NCBI RefSeq assembly: GCF_030056705.1
Contig: NZ_JASHIC010000001.1
Coordinates: forward strand, 310,001-374,000
Source of the DNA: Flectobacillus longus
Lineage (GTDB): Bacteria; Bacteroidota; Bacteroidia; Cytophagales; Spirosomataceae
Direction of reading: 5' to 3'
DNA length: 64,000 bases
Part shown: piece by piece, positions 37,074 through 44,316 of the stretch
How the letters are laid out: each line of letters starts with the position of its first letter
Numbering within the stretch: the stretch's first letter is position 1
Notes under the pieces: generated by a model
The model's input: only the letters and a program-made list of their open reading frames with translations
Database searches by the model: none
What the model was told of the DNA's origin: nothing
Position numbers and translations under genes: made by a program

Positions 37074-37442
37074 TTAAAGAGAGGAGGCTCTCAGTAGACT
37101 AAATTTTTGGTTACTTGTACTAATTAGACGTGCATAACTTCCTGTTATTGGGCATTTAACTTGATAATCAGAAGTAACTAACTTTCCCTCCTCTTCAAGT
37201 TCTCTTTTAAGCCTACAAGCTGATTCTACAGGTATTTCGAGCGCTGTACACAGTGCTTTATTTGTTGTGTCTACACACATCAAAGCAAGCTCATAAAGTT
37301 GCTTTCTTGTTTTCCCCTTTTTGAACTCAATTAGGGACACACCCCAACCCTTCTCTATTGCAGTAATAATTCTCCTAACCTCTGCAAAATGGTTATTTGC
37401 AAGGGGATTATAATGAACGGTTGATAACACACGTTTAGCCAT
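37074..37442 (-). CDS. Small helical protein, element regulator (unrecognised)
   Basis: A 122-residue protein beginning MAKRVLSTVHYNP. A winged-helix-like order is seen: KTRKQLYELALMCVDTTNKALCTALEIPVESACRLKRELEEEGKLVTSDYQVKCP. This resembles a helix-turn-helix with a beta wing, so DNA binding is plausible. The gene overlaps the excisionase-like gene by 8 bp and lies 8 bp before the primase-helicase, so it belongs to the replication operon. No named family is claimed. Confidence 0.62.
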   Translation of the reverse strand: MAKRVLSTVHYNPLANNHFAEVRRIITAIEKGWGVSLIEFKKGKTRKQLYELALMCVDTTNKALCTALEIPVESACRLKRELEEEGKLVTSDYQVKCPITGSYARLISTSNQKFSLLRASSL

Positions 37443-37776
37443 TTCGTCCCCCTTTCTTTTTGAGATAATCTGAAGCCTCCTCTGCTATTTCTGCATTAGT
37501 CTTTTTACGACCACGCTTTAAATATTCAAAGAGTTCAGATTTTAGAAAGTGTAGCTTCTTTCCCTGCTTAAGTACTGGAAGCTCTTTCTTAGATACCTTT
37601 GAATAGATGGTAGGTACAGACAGATTTAAAAACTTTGCAGTTTCTTCTACTGTTAGTAATCCATCATCGTTCTCAGAGTTTTCACTGAGTTGTGTTGGAA
37701 GTTCTGATAGTGCCTTTTTGACAGCCTCATTAATCATTTGCCCTAATTGGTCTTTGTCTACTGCTATTAGCATCAT
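37435..37776 (-). CDS. Excisionase-like HTH_17 DNA-binding protein
   Basis: A 113-residue protein from the ATG at 37776 (MMLIAVDKDQLGQM). A longer frame upstream reads through the putative operator region and is less likely. It carries an HTH_17 (excisionase/MerR-like) domain: LLTVEETAKFLNLSVPTIYSKVSKKELPVLKQGKKLHFLKSELFEYLKRG. Such proteins in Bacteroidota integrative elements often direct excision or control the replication operon. It is the first gene of the run excisionase-small protein-primase-helicase. Confidence 0.78.
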   Translation of the reverse strand: MMLIAVDKDQLGQMINEAVKKALSELPTQLSENSENDDGLLTVEETAKFLNLSVPTIYSKVSKKELPVLKQGKKLHFLKSELFEYLKRGRKKTNAEIAEEASDYLKKKGGRNG

Positions 37777-37820
37777 GACTATAGATTGTTTGGTTATGAT
37801 ACAAAGAGACAAAGAAAAAA

Positions 37821-37867
37821 ATACACCATTCAATACCCATAAAGCGTTTGGTGTATAAATGGTGTAT
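37821..37867. promoter_or_regulatory. Candidate operator with three GGTGTAT half-sites
   Basis: ATACACC (37821-37827), GGTGTAT (37850-37856) and GGTGTAT (37861-37867); the last two are 11 bp apart, one helical turn. The set lies upstream of the excisionase-like start at 37776, where an HTH repressor could bind. Confidence 0.45.
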
Positions 37868-37880
37868 GATTTTTTTACAT

Positions 37881-39074
37881 TTATTTATTTTTTCTTCTCA
37901 TATCTTCATTTTGATAAGGATAATTTTGAGAAGGACATATAATTTTACCCCTATTAGGAATACCTCTACCTCTATTTAGTATATCCAAAGCCGTACTCTC
38001 ATTAATCCTTTTTACGATTTGTTTCTTCTCATATTCAAAATTATGAACAAGCCAATTCATTATCTCCGTTTTATTGTTTGTGATTTTGCTATTGTAGTGT
38101 AATCTAAGAAAAAGCTCAATTAGAAGATTTTGATTGCCATAAAATAAGAGTTTACCAGTTATTGGATTTCCTCTAAGCAATTCTTCAAGCATATCCTGCC
38201 CTCTGATTATATTGTTACTTAAAGATGCGGTCAACTCTGGTATTATATCAGATAAAATATTAATCCTTGGTGTAAGTTCTTTTTTTTCTACTATTTCTCT
38301 TTGAGGTTCATCATTAACTTGAGTTCGTATTTCCTCATCTCTTTGAGGTTCATCATTAATTTGAGTTTGTATCTCATTATCATTTCCATCCTGTTCAAGC
38401 ATTTTAATGCTTTCATTGATAAACCCTTTAAATAGAAAATATTTGGCATAAATAAATTCGGTCGTGTTATCAGGAGTATGAACAGATTTTATAGGATTTT
38501 TATCATAGAATCCCTGTTTTAGTCTTGCATATTCTACCTCATTTTGATACTGAAAATAAATCGCTAAGTATTTTTGATAATCATAATCCCCCTCTTTTAT
38601 ATGAATGATTTTAGGGAACTTCGAAAGTCTTTGTTTAACTAGGTTATCATATTCTTCTAACTCCTTTAAGGCTAATTTTAGGCTTGATACATCCTTATAT
38701 TCAATGAAATCTAGGATTCTCTCGGTTGTACAGAAAAAATTTAATAGTCTTTTTGAATTATGCTTTAAATACCATGAGGTATATTTTGGATTTGACTCAA
38801 ATTCTTTAAAAAAGCTATCATATAGCTTGAGAGGTATAAAAATAGAGGTCAATACATCTTTAGAATATTCAAAAAGACCTATTGCCTTTATAAGTTCTTT
38901 CTGCATACCAAAAGCGCTTCTCTTTGTAGGTGTTACACCATTATATTCCCCAAACTTATCTCTTACTTTTTGAAATACATTTTCATCCATTAGACCATAC
39001 CAATAATCTAAACGCTTATCAATTTCTTTAATTTTTGAAAGTTCATTCTCGATTTGCTTAAAATCTAACTTCAT
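37881..39074 (-). CDS. Hypothetical element protein with internal 12-residue duplication
   Basis: A 397-residue protein with charged helical segments and no signal peptide or membrane helix. Near residues 233-260 two copies of a motif EI(Q/R)TQ(I/V)NDEPQR follow each other, matched by a DNA-level tandem repeat at about 38290-38380, so the linker is probably flexible and expanding. It lies 10 bp downstream of the integrase gene. I do not recognise a family. RteC-like or other element-specific regulators in Bacteroidota have similar position and size, but no motif proves it. Confidence 0.6.
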   Translation of the reverse strand: MKLDFKQIENELSKIKEIDKRLDYWYGLMDENVFQKVRDKFGEYNGVTPTKRSAFGMQKELIKAIGLFEYSKDVLTSIFIPLKLYDSFFKEFESNPKYTSWYLKHNSKRLLNFFCTTERILDFIEYKDVSSLKLALKELEEYDNLVKQRLSKFPKIIHIKEGDYDYQKYLAIYFQYQNEVEYARLKQGFYDKNPIKSVHTPDNTTEFIYAKYFLFKGFINESIKMLEQDGNDNEIQTQINDEPQRDEEIRTQVNDEPQREIVEKKELTPRINILSDIIPELTASLSNNIIRGQDMLEELLRGNPITGKLLFYGNQNLLIELFLRLHYNSKITNNKTEIMNWLVHNFEYEKKQIVKRINESTALDILNRGRGIPNRGKIICPSQNYPYQNEDMRRKNK

Positions 39075-39084
39075 AGTACAGTTC

Positions 39085-40224
39085 TTATAAGTCTAGTTTA
39101 ATTTTATTTGTCGCCTCTCTCTTTTTCTCATCTACAACCTTTGCATAGATTTGAGTATTTCTTAAACTTTTGTGACCTAAGAGTTTGGACACTGTATATA
39201 ACTCCGTGCCTTCAGATATTTGAATGGTTGCAAAAGTATGCCTAAAGCAATGAAAGGTTATGTGCTTAGTTATATTAGCTTCGTTTACCCATTTTCTTAT
39301 GATTTTGTTCATAGTAACAGAGTACTTTAATCCCTCAAAAATTTTGCTATTATCCTGTTTAGGCACACCTAAGAAACTGTAAGCGCTTGGACTTATAGGC
39401 AAATATTCTTTATCATTGGTTTTCTTTTGCACGTATTCAATTGAATAACCTCTCTCACTTTGATGAATATTACTCCAAGTTAATTTTTCTACATCCGAGT
39501 ATCTTAACCCTGTCAGGGCAGAAAAAAGAGATGCTCTTTTAATTACTTCAGATTCACATGGCGTATTTAATAGTAATTGAAGCTCCTCAAGTTCTAAAAA
39601 CTGTCTTTGTGCTTCCTTCTCTTTGATAGGTCGTAATCTTTTGCTTATATCTTCTTTCAAGAACCTATCTCTAAAGGCTTGGTTCAAGGCTGTTCTAAAT
39701 TTGGTATAATACGAGAGAGCAGAGTTTTGTGATAACAGTAACTTAGAATTACCTCTTCTTTTAGCAGATAAAAGATACTCTCTGAAAGAATCACAAAAGC
39801 TTTCATTCAAATTAGAGAAAGTCAATATTCCTCCTGTAAAATCTCTAAGATGCTTGTAAGCAGATAACCAATTTTCATAATTAGAACCTTTACGTTTAGC
39901 GACTAAAGATTTAAAGTATTCTACAAAGTTTCTTTCTCCTATCTCTTTGTATTTCAAAATCTCTTTTTCTTGTTCGCTGTAGATTTCAGGTTTGTTAAAA
40001 TAGTTTTCACGGGACGCTCTTATTTGCTCTGCAAATGACAATGATTCTTTATTCTGCTCTCTTTCAAGTGTATTTTTGGGTTTTTCGATAATGTATCTTT
40101 TTAAAAACTCCCTTCTAGTCTTTACACCCGTTTGAGGGTCTATAATTTCAGGGTAAAAGTCTAAATACAAACTCATTCGTCCCTTTGTTATAGCTTTTTG
40201 TCGAACTGTTACTTTAATAGCCAT
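39085..40224 (-). CDS. Tyrosine recombinase (integrase) of the element
   Basis: A 379-residue integrase with an N-terminal arm-binding region (1-80, MSLYLDFYP), a SAM-like core-binding domain (about 98-195) and a catalytic domain with the full set: R241 in TGLRYSDVEKL, H325-X2-R328 in HCFRHTFATI, H351 in LLGHKSL and nucleophile Y360 in NTQIYAKV. It matches the Bacteroidota element integrase group. Its gene is the second inside the mnmE-proximal end, consistent with recombination at the 17-bp core in mnmE. Confidence 0.94.
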   Translation of the reverse strand: MAIKVTVRQKAITKGRMSLYLDFYPEIIDPQTGVKTRREFLKRYIIEKPKNTLEREQNKESLSFAEQIRASRENYFNKPEIYSEQEKEILKYKEIGERNFVEYFKSLVAKRKGSNYENWLSAYKHLRDFTGGILTFSNLNESFCDSFREYLLSAKRRGNSKLLLSQNSALSYYTKFRTALNQAFRDRFLKEDISKRLRPIKEKEAQRQFLELEELQLLLNTPCESEVIKRASLFSALTGLRYSDVEKLTWSNIHQSERGYSIEYVQKKTNDKEYLPISPSAYSFLGVPKQDNSKIFEGLKYSVTMNKIIRKWVNEANITKHITFHCFRHTFATIQISEGTELYTVSKLLGHKSLRNTQIYAKVVDEKKREATNKIKLDL

Positions 40225-40250
40225 TGGTGTATTTATTTAAAGTTTAGGTT

Positions 40251-40802
40251 TTAACTCAATAATGAATCAATTATTGATTTTGGAATAAATGAAAACTTAC
40301 CTTGCTTGATTTTAGGTATATTATTTCTTTTGATAATCTCGTACAAGGCTTTTTCCGAAATACTATACTTTTCTAATGTCTCAGAAATCGTGTAGCACTC
40401 CGATAACTCAAAATTTTGTTCTTTCTTTTCCTCTGGTTGGGCTTCAGTAAGTTCGAACAACTTATCAATATCTACCCTCCTAACCCTAGTGATTCTTTGA
40501 CCTAAATTCACGGCTTTGATTTTACCTGTTTCTATGTAGTAATAGGCAGAACGTACAGAGCAATTGAGGAGGCTTGCAACTTCCTTGACTGTTAAAAACT
40601 CTTTAGCCTTCAAAACCTCAATTGGCTTAATCTTTACTTCGAGAGTTTCTTTGTTGCTCTTCTCTATTTTCTTCTCTTTTACTTTTTCCTTGTAAGCTCT
40701 GCTATTACACTTGTGAGAACAGTATGCAGTAGTAGTAGTTTTGGCGGTAAAAGTAGTACCGCAATACTGGCAAATCCTTTGTATCCTTATGTTAGTACTC
40801 AT
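40251..40802 (-). CDS. Zinc-ribbon and HTH_17 DNA-binding protein
   Basis: A 183-residue protein. An N-terminal zinc ribbon (C11, C14, C28, C32 in CQYCGTTFTAKTTTTAYCSHKC) is followed by an HTH_17 domain (about 70-121, FLTVKEVASLLNCSVRSAYYYIETGKIKAV) and a second HTH-like segment (about 140-183, CYTISETLEKYSISEKALYEIIK). It is the first gene inside the mnmE-side end, 26 bp before the integrase gene. It probably acts as excision directionality factor or regulator and may bind the five 10-bp iterons directly upstream of its start. Confidence 0.8.
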   Translation of the reverse strand: MSTNIRIQRICQYCGTTFTAKTTTTAYCSHKCNSRAYKEKVKEKKIEKSNKETLEVKIKPIEVLKAKEFLTVKEVASLLNCSVRSAYYYIETGKIKAVNLGQRITRVRRVDIDKLFELTEAQPEEKKEQNFELSECYTISETLEKYSISEKALYEIIKRNNIPKIKQGKFSFIPKSIIDSLLS

Positions 40803-40810
40803 TTTGTATC

Positions 40811-40860
40811 ATTAAGTATCATTAAGTATAATTAAGTTAATTTAAGTGCAATTAAGCGCA
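40811..40860. repeat. Five tandem 10-bp iterons (ATTAAGTRYA)
   Basis: ATTAAGTATC, ATTAAGTATA, ATTAAGTTAA, TTTAAGTGCA and ATTAAGCGCA lie in perfect 10-bp register just upstream of the zinc-ribbon/HTH gene; a sixth degenerate unit may be ATTTTGTATC at 40801. A 10-bp period places sites on one face of the helix, as in cooperative operators or excisionase arrays. Confidence 0.8.
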
Positions 40861-40904
40861 AAAAAAATGGCGAAATTATCAAATTCACGCCTCCTCTTTA
40901 AATG

Positions 40905-40924
40905 AGGTACAAATAAGGTACAAA
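40905..40924. promoter_or_regulatory. Candidate integrase arm-type site, mnmE-proximal end
   Basis: AGGTACAAATAAGGTACAAA, matching 19 of 20 bases with 29564-29583 in the same orientation. It lies 121 bp from the core. Asymmetric placement of arm sites is known for tyrosine-recombinase attachment sites. Confidence 0.6.
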
Positions 40925-40975
40925 AATAATATAAAAACACAATAGACAAAACAAAGTAACGATAAACAACACAAC

Positions 40976-41003
40976 AAAAAAAAGCCCTGAAAATCAGAGC
41001 TTT
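40976..41003 (-). terminator. Element-borne terminator for mnmE
   Basis: On the minus strand AAAGCTCTGA and TCAGGGCTTT pair with a 3-nt loop and one mismatch, followed by a T run of about eight. It replaces the original mnmE terminator, which was separated by the insertion. Confidence 0.7.
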
Positions 41004-41044
41004 ACTATTTTTACTTTGTGATATTTATGACTTATTTTGTGCGG

Positions 41045-42403
41045 TTACTTTCCAATACAGAATTTAGAGAAGATATTAGCCAATAAATCATCCGTAGTTA
41101 TCTGCCCTGTAATTTCACCTAAGTGATGGAGTGCAAAACGAATATCTTGAGCGAGAAAATCGCCTGTAATACTGTTTGACAAACCTTCTAATACATGATT
41201 CAAAGATTCGCTGGTTTGCAATAAATGTTGATAATGGCGTAGGTTAGTCACAACGGTATCTCCTGCTTTGATTTCCTTGGTTTTGACTTTTTGAACCAAT
41301 GTTTTCTGTAAGCTTTCGATATTCTGGTTTTCAGAGGCAGAAATCCAAATGATGGCTGGGTAGGCTTTTTCAAATTCCTGCTTTTGGTTTACACTTAGCT
41401 TATCTTGTTTGTTTCCAACTAATACATAAGGAGCGTTAAATGATTGTATTTGCTCTTCGATTTCTTTCAGACTAATTTCTGAGGCATCAAACAAATAAAT
41501 AATCATGCTTGCTTTTTCCATTTGTTGAAGCGTGCGCTCCACTCCTATTGCCTCGATAGTATCGTTGGTTTTGCGCAAACCTGCGGTATCTATCAAACGG
41601 AAACGAATACCTTCGATAAACAGCTCATCTTCAATAACATCGCGGGTAGTTCCTGCAATATCCGAAACGATGGCTTTTTCTTCGTTCAATAGTCGATTTA
41701 GTAAGGTTGATTTACCAGCATTAGGCTTGCCCACAATTACAGTTGGTACACCATTTTTGATCACATTTCCCATCTCAAAACTATCAATCAAAGGTACTAA
41801 TACACTTTGAATTCGATGAATCAATTGACGTAAATCGTCACGGTCAGCAAACTCTACGTCTTCCTCGCCAAAGTCTAATTCAAGCTCAATTAGCGAAGCA
41901 AAATGAATCAAAGATTCTCGTAGTTGCGCAATTTGTTTCGAAAATCCTCCTCTTATTTGATTAATAGCCGTTTGGTGCGAAGCCTCCGAATCTGATGCAA
42001 TCAAATCGGCTACGGCTTCGGCTTGTGCCAAATCAAGCTGTCCATTCAAAAATGCACGTTGTGTAAACTCTCCTGGATTAGCCAAGCGAGCACCATTTTT
42101 CAATAAAAGCTTAAGAATTTTCTGAATAATATAATCAGACCCATGACACGAAATCTCGATGGTGTCTTCTCTAGTGTATGAAGTGGGTGCTTTAAAAAGC
42201 GATATGAGAACTTCATCTACAATCAAATTTTGGTCGTCACGAATGGTACCAAAATGAATGGTATGCGAAGGTTGCTGATGAAGATTTTTACCTTTAAATA
42301 TTTTTTGAACTACGTCGATGGTCTGAGGACCCGATACCCGAATCACTCCGATGGCTCCTACTCCTTGCGCTGTGGCTAATGCACAAATGGTATCTTGATT
42401 CAT
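41045..42403 (-). CDS. mnmE: tRNA modification GTPase MnmE
   Basis: A 452-residue GTPase. The N-terminal tetrahydrofolate-binding domain begins DTICALATAQGVGAIGVIRVSGP, helical domains surround the inserted G domain (G1 GKPNAGKST, G3 DTAG, G4 NKQD), and the protein ends in the invariant FCIGK with Cys449, needed for catalysis. With MnmG it modifies U34 of certain tRNAs. An integrative element is inserted exactly at this end. The C-terminal residues and a TAA stop are preserved, so the gene remains intact. Confidence 0.97.
   Translation of the reverse strand: MNQDTICALATAQGVGAIGVIRVSGPQTIDVVQKIFKGKNLHQQPSHTIHFGTIRDDQNLIVDEVLISLFKAPTSYTREDTIEISCHGSDYIIQKILKLLLKNGARLANPGEFTQRAFLNGQLDLAQAEAVADLIASDSEASHQTAINQIRGGFSKQIAQLRESLIHFASLIELELDFGEEDVEFADRDDLRQLIHRIQSVLVPLIDSFEMGNVIKNGVPTVIVGKPNAGKSTLLNRLLNEEKAIVSDIAGTTRDVIEDELFIEGIRFRLIDTAGLRKTNDTIEAIGVERTLQQMEKASMIIYLFDASEISLKEIEEQIQSFNAPYVLVGNKQDKLSVNQKQEFEKAYPAIIWISASENQNIESLQKTLVQKVKTKEIKAGDTVVTNLRHYQHLLQTSESLNHVLEGLSNSITGDFLAQDIRFALHHLGEITGQITTDDLLANIFSKFCIGK
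41046..41062. repeat. attachment core, mnmE-side copy (att)
   Basis: TACTTTCCAATACAGAA overlaps the last codons of mnmE (FCIGK). It is the same 17 bases as 29510-29526; flanking bases differ on both sides. Confidence 0.9.
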
Positions 42404-42415
42404 GAATGCGTTTTT

Positions 42416-42492
42416 AATCGTTTGGTATGATTGCTTTTGCTAACCATAACGCAAAGTTAAGCATAAAGGGTTTCTTATCATACCAAACGATT
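42416..42492. repeat. Perfect 16-bp inverted repeat (AATCGTTTGGTATGAT)
   Basis: Arms at 42416-42431 and 42477-42492 are exact reverse complements, separated by 45 bp. They lie between the SCP2-like gene and mnmE, both minus-strand. It could form a cruciform or be a regulatory hairpin upstream of mnmE. Confidence 0.7.
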
Positions 42493-42503
42493 CCGCCAAA
42501 ATC

Positions 42504-42788
42504 TTAGAACAAAGATTGTAGCTTCATGGCAATAGACATATCTCCTGCAATTTTGATTTTACCAAACATTACAGCCGTCATTGGATTGAGTTTGCCTGTC
42601 ATCAATTCTGCCAAATCACTTGCTTTTACAGAAATGGTACAATCTGCAGGTGAATCTGTATTAGTCACAACGCCATCCGCTGAAATATGGATGTTTCCTT
42701 GGTCTGTAGCAAATTTGATAGAGTTTCCTAAACCACCTTTTTGAGATGCTAGGCTAGAGATTTTGTCAAAAATTTCAGAAAAGTTCAT
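42504..42788 (-). CDS. SCP2 sterol-binding-like protein
   Basis: A 94-residue protein covering the core of the SCP2 domain: GLGNSIKFATDQGNIHISADGVVTNTDSPADCTISVKASDLAELMTGKLNPMTAVMFGKIKIAGDM. It lacks the longer N-terminal region of full-length SCP2 proteins but has the hydrophobic-cavity strands and the conserved LNPMTAVMFGKIKI turn. It may bind lipids or acyl chains in the cytoplasm. It precedes mnmE on the same strand with about 100 bp between. Confidence 0.85.
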   Translation of the reverse strand: MNFSEIFDKISSLASQKGGLGNSIKFATDQGNIHISADGVVTNTDSPADCTISVKASDLAELMTGKLNPMTAVMFGKIKIAGDMSIAMKLQSLF

Positions 42789-42910
42789 TTGTATATATGA
42801 TAAAAGGTATTGATTGCTTTGAAAATAAAATTATTATGCAAGCATACGAATTTTAATTGTAAAATCAAAATAGAGGGAGACAGAAGTGGTGGAGACACAG
42901 AGAAGGAACA

Positions 42911-43102
42911 AAGTGGCAGAGGCACAAAGGCACAGAGTGGGTTAAAATAGTTTAAATAAGAACTCTGGATAACAACTTTACCTCAATATCTTTGCTATCC
43001 AAAAACACTTTGTCTCTATCTGCCTTCGTTCCTCTGCCACTCAAAAAAACCTTTACCCCTCAGCCACTAAAAACACTTTGCACCTTTGTGCCTTTGCCAC
43101 TT
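42911..43102. repeat. Imperfect inverted repeats of the GGCACAAAGG type in a 345-bp gap
   Basis: AAGTGGCAGAGGCACAAAGG (start of 42911-42939) has an inverted relative at 43074-43102. Between and around them are further variants of TTTGCCACT and CTCTGCCACT. The whole spacer 42789-43133 is low-complexity and contains no gene. Confidence 0.65.
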
Positions 43103-43133
43103 CACAGCCTTTGCCACTCAAAAAAACACTCCC

Positions 43134-44138
43134 TCAAACCCCAAACACCGCCTTAACAGGAATAAAAGGCACTAATCTTTCTTCTAAAGGATTATTCGGA
43201 ATTTGGAGTAAATCTGCTACTTCCTTTCCTAATAAATGACGCATAAAGGCACTTGGAATGGTTTTCAATAATGGATTCTCTATAAACTCTTCCAATGCTT
43301 TTAGAAGCGATTTTGTTAGACCAATTCCTTCTTCTGAAGTTCGAAATTGTCGTTTGGCTATAGCTTTTGCGAGTACAAAAGCCTCACGAAGATTTTGTGG
43401 CAACAACCCTATATCCACACCCATCATGACATTAATAACATTCCAAGTATGTAGGTATGCCTCAGCTTCTTGAACGGTGAATGAAAGATTATTTTTGCGC
43501 ATTCCCACAATCACAATATAGCTAAAGGCAAGATTGGTTCCAGCCATATCCTCTTGGTTTACAGGCAATCCCCAATCCTTGGCATTCCAAGTTTGATGGT
43601 GTAAAGTAAAAAAACGGATAGAAGCATGCATAAGCCGAACTTTCAAAATACGCAACATTGCGATTGGAATACCAGCTTCTGAGATTTTCCATTGTTTTGG
43701 ATTTAATACCCCAAAAACAAAACTGCCCGTCTCCTCTAAACGTTTTCTGGTGTCTTTCCCAATCCGCTCTGACATCCATAAAACTTTCGCCCCATCTGCA
43801 CCTGCGTAACAGTACGGCAATGACAAACAACCCAACATTAAGGCAATATCAGCTTGGTGTTTTTGGGCAAAATCTAAACCTCTTTGGAATTCTCTTTCTT
43901 GGTAAAAAGAAGGAAAAGCAGCATTTTCTTGAAAATACTTTTGCACAAAATCTAACTGATTTTTCCAATCAAAATCTTCTTTGACTAGCCATTGAAAAAA
44001 GGTTCTTAATCCTGTAATTCCAACTTTTTCAAATACAGATTGAATGCAATTATCCGCCAGCTGATCGCCTCTTTGACGGGCGTCAGCTAGCATCTGATTT
44101 GAAAAATATCTGGTAGACTTTATTGCTTGTTTTTTCAT
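43134..44138 (-). CDS. MpaB/rubber-oxygenase-like family protein (DUF2236)
   Basis: A 334-residue helical protein. It shows the signature order of the MpaB/latex-clearing-protein (Lcp) heme family: GLRTFFQWLVKEDFDWKNQ, LSLPYCYAGADGAKVLW, RLEETGSFVFGV, KVRLMHASIRFFTLHH, GLPVNQEDMAGTNLAFSYIVIVGM and YLHTWNVINVMMGVD. The Arg, Lys and His that place heme in Lcp have plausible equivalents in KVRLMHASIR. No signal peptide is seen. Activity is unknown; heme-dependent oxygenation of a hydrophobic substrate is the family-level inference. Confidence 0.8.
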   Translation of the reverse strand: MKKQAIKSTRYFSNQMLADARQRGDQLADNCIQSVFEKVGITGLRTFFQWLVKEDFDWKNQLDFVQKYFQENAAFPSFYQEREFQRGLDFAQKHQADIALMLGCLSLPYCYAGADGAKVLWMSERIGKDTRKRLEETGSFVFGVLNPKQWKISEAGIPIAMLRILKVRLMHASIRFFTLHHQTWNAKDWGLPVNQEDMAGTNLAFSYIVIVGMRKNNLSFTVQEAEAYLHTWNVINVMMGVDIGLLPQNLREAFVLAKAIAKRQFRTSEEGIGLTKSLLKALEEFIENPLLKTIPSAFMRHLLGKEVADLLQIPNNPLEERLVPFIPVKAVFGV

Positions 44139-44252
44139 AGAATTAAATCTATTTGTCTGTTTTGAACCAAGAAAACACGACTTTGGTTATTTCAGTAATT
44201 TAACAGACTGTAATCCTTTTTTGTTTAAAGGTATTCATAAAAGGAAAGTTTG

Positions 44253-44260
44253 TAATTTTG
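44253..44260 (+). promoter_or_regulatory. Possible -7 element of the FKBP gene promoter
   Basis: TAATTTTG matches TAnnTTTG about 57 bp before the FKBP start. No matching TTTG at the expected distance is visible. Confidence 0.35.
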
Positions 44261-44316
44261 TATCGCCTTAGGGACATTGATTTTGAAGCATTTTTCATTT
44301 AATAAATTTTTATCAC

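Larger units (their letters stand above)
29510..41062. mobile_element. 11.5-kb integrative element in the 3' end of mnmE
   Basis: Bounded by a 17-bp direct repeat (29510-29526 and 41046-41062) that is the last 17 bases of the mnmE FCIGK-stop end. The unit length is 11,536 bp. Content from the mnmE side: zinc-ribbon/HTH protein, tyrosine recombinase, a hypothetical protein, excisionase-like HTH protein, small regulator, D5/P4-type primase-helicase, DUF6371-like primase, a hypothetical protein, UvrD-family helicase, zinc-ribbon membrane protein and PH-like membrane protein. The region looks more A+T-rich than its flanks. No capsid, terminase, relaxase or type IV secretion gene is visible, so it is either a satellite that borrows a helper or a minimal replicating integrative element. 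Confidence 0.88.

Noticed and set aside
40811-40860. CRISPR array for the five tandem repeats
   Set aside because: The unit is only 10 bp with no spacers and no cas genes are nearby.
29510-41062. Prophage or conjugative element
   Set aside because: No capsid, portal, terminase, tail, relaxase, coupling protein or type IV secretion genes can be seen.
42789-43133. CRISPR-like or coding repeat block
   Set aside because: The motifs are irregular in spacing and orientation, and no open frame is credible.
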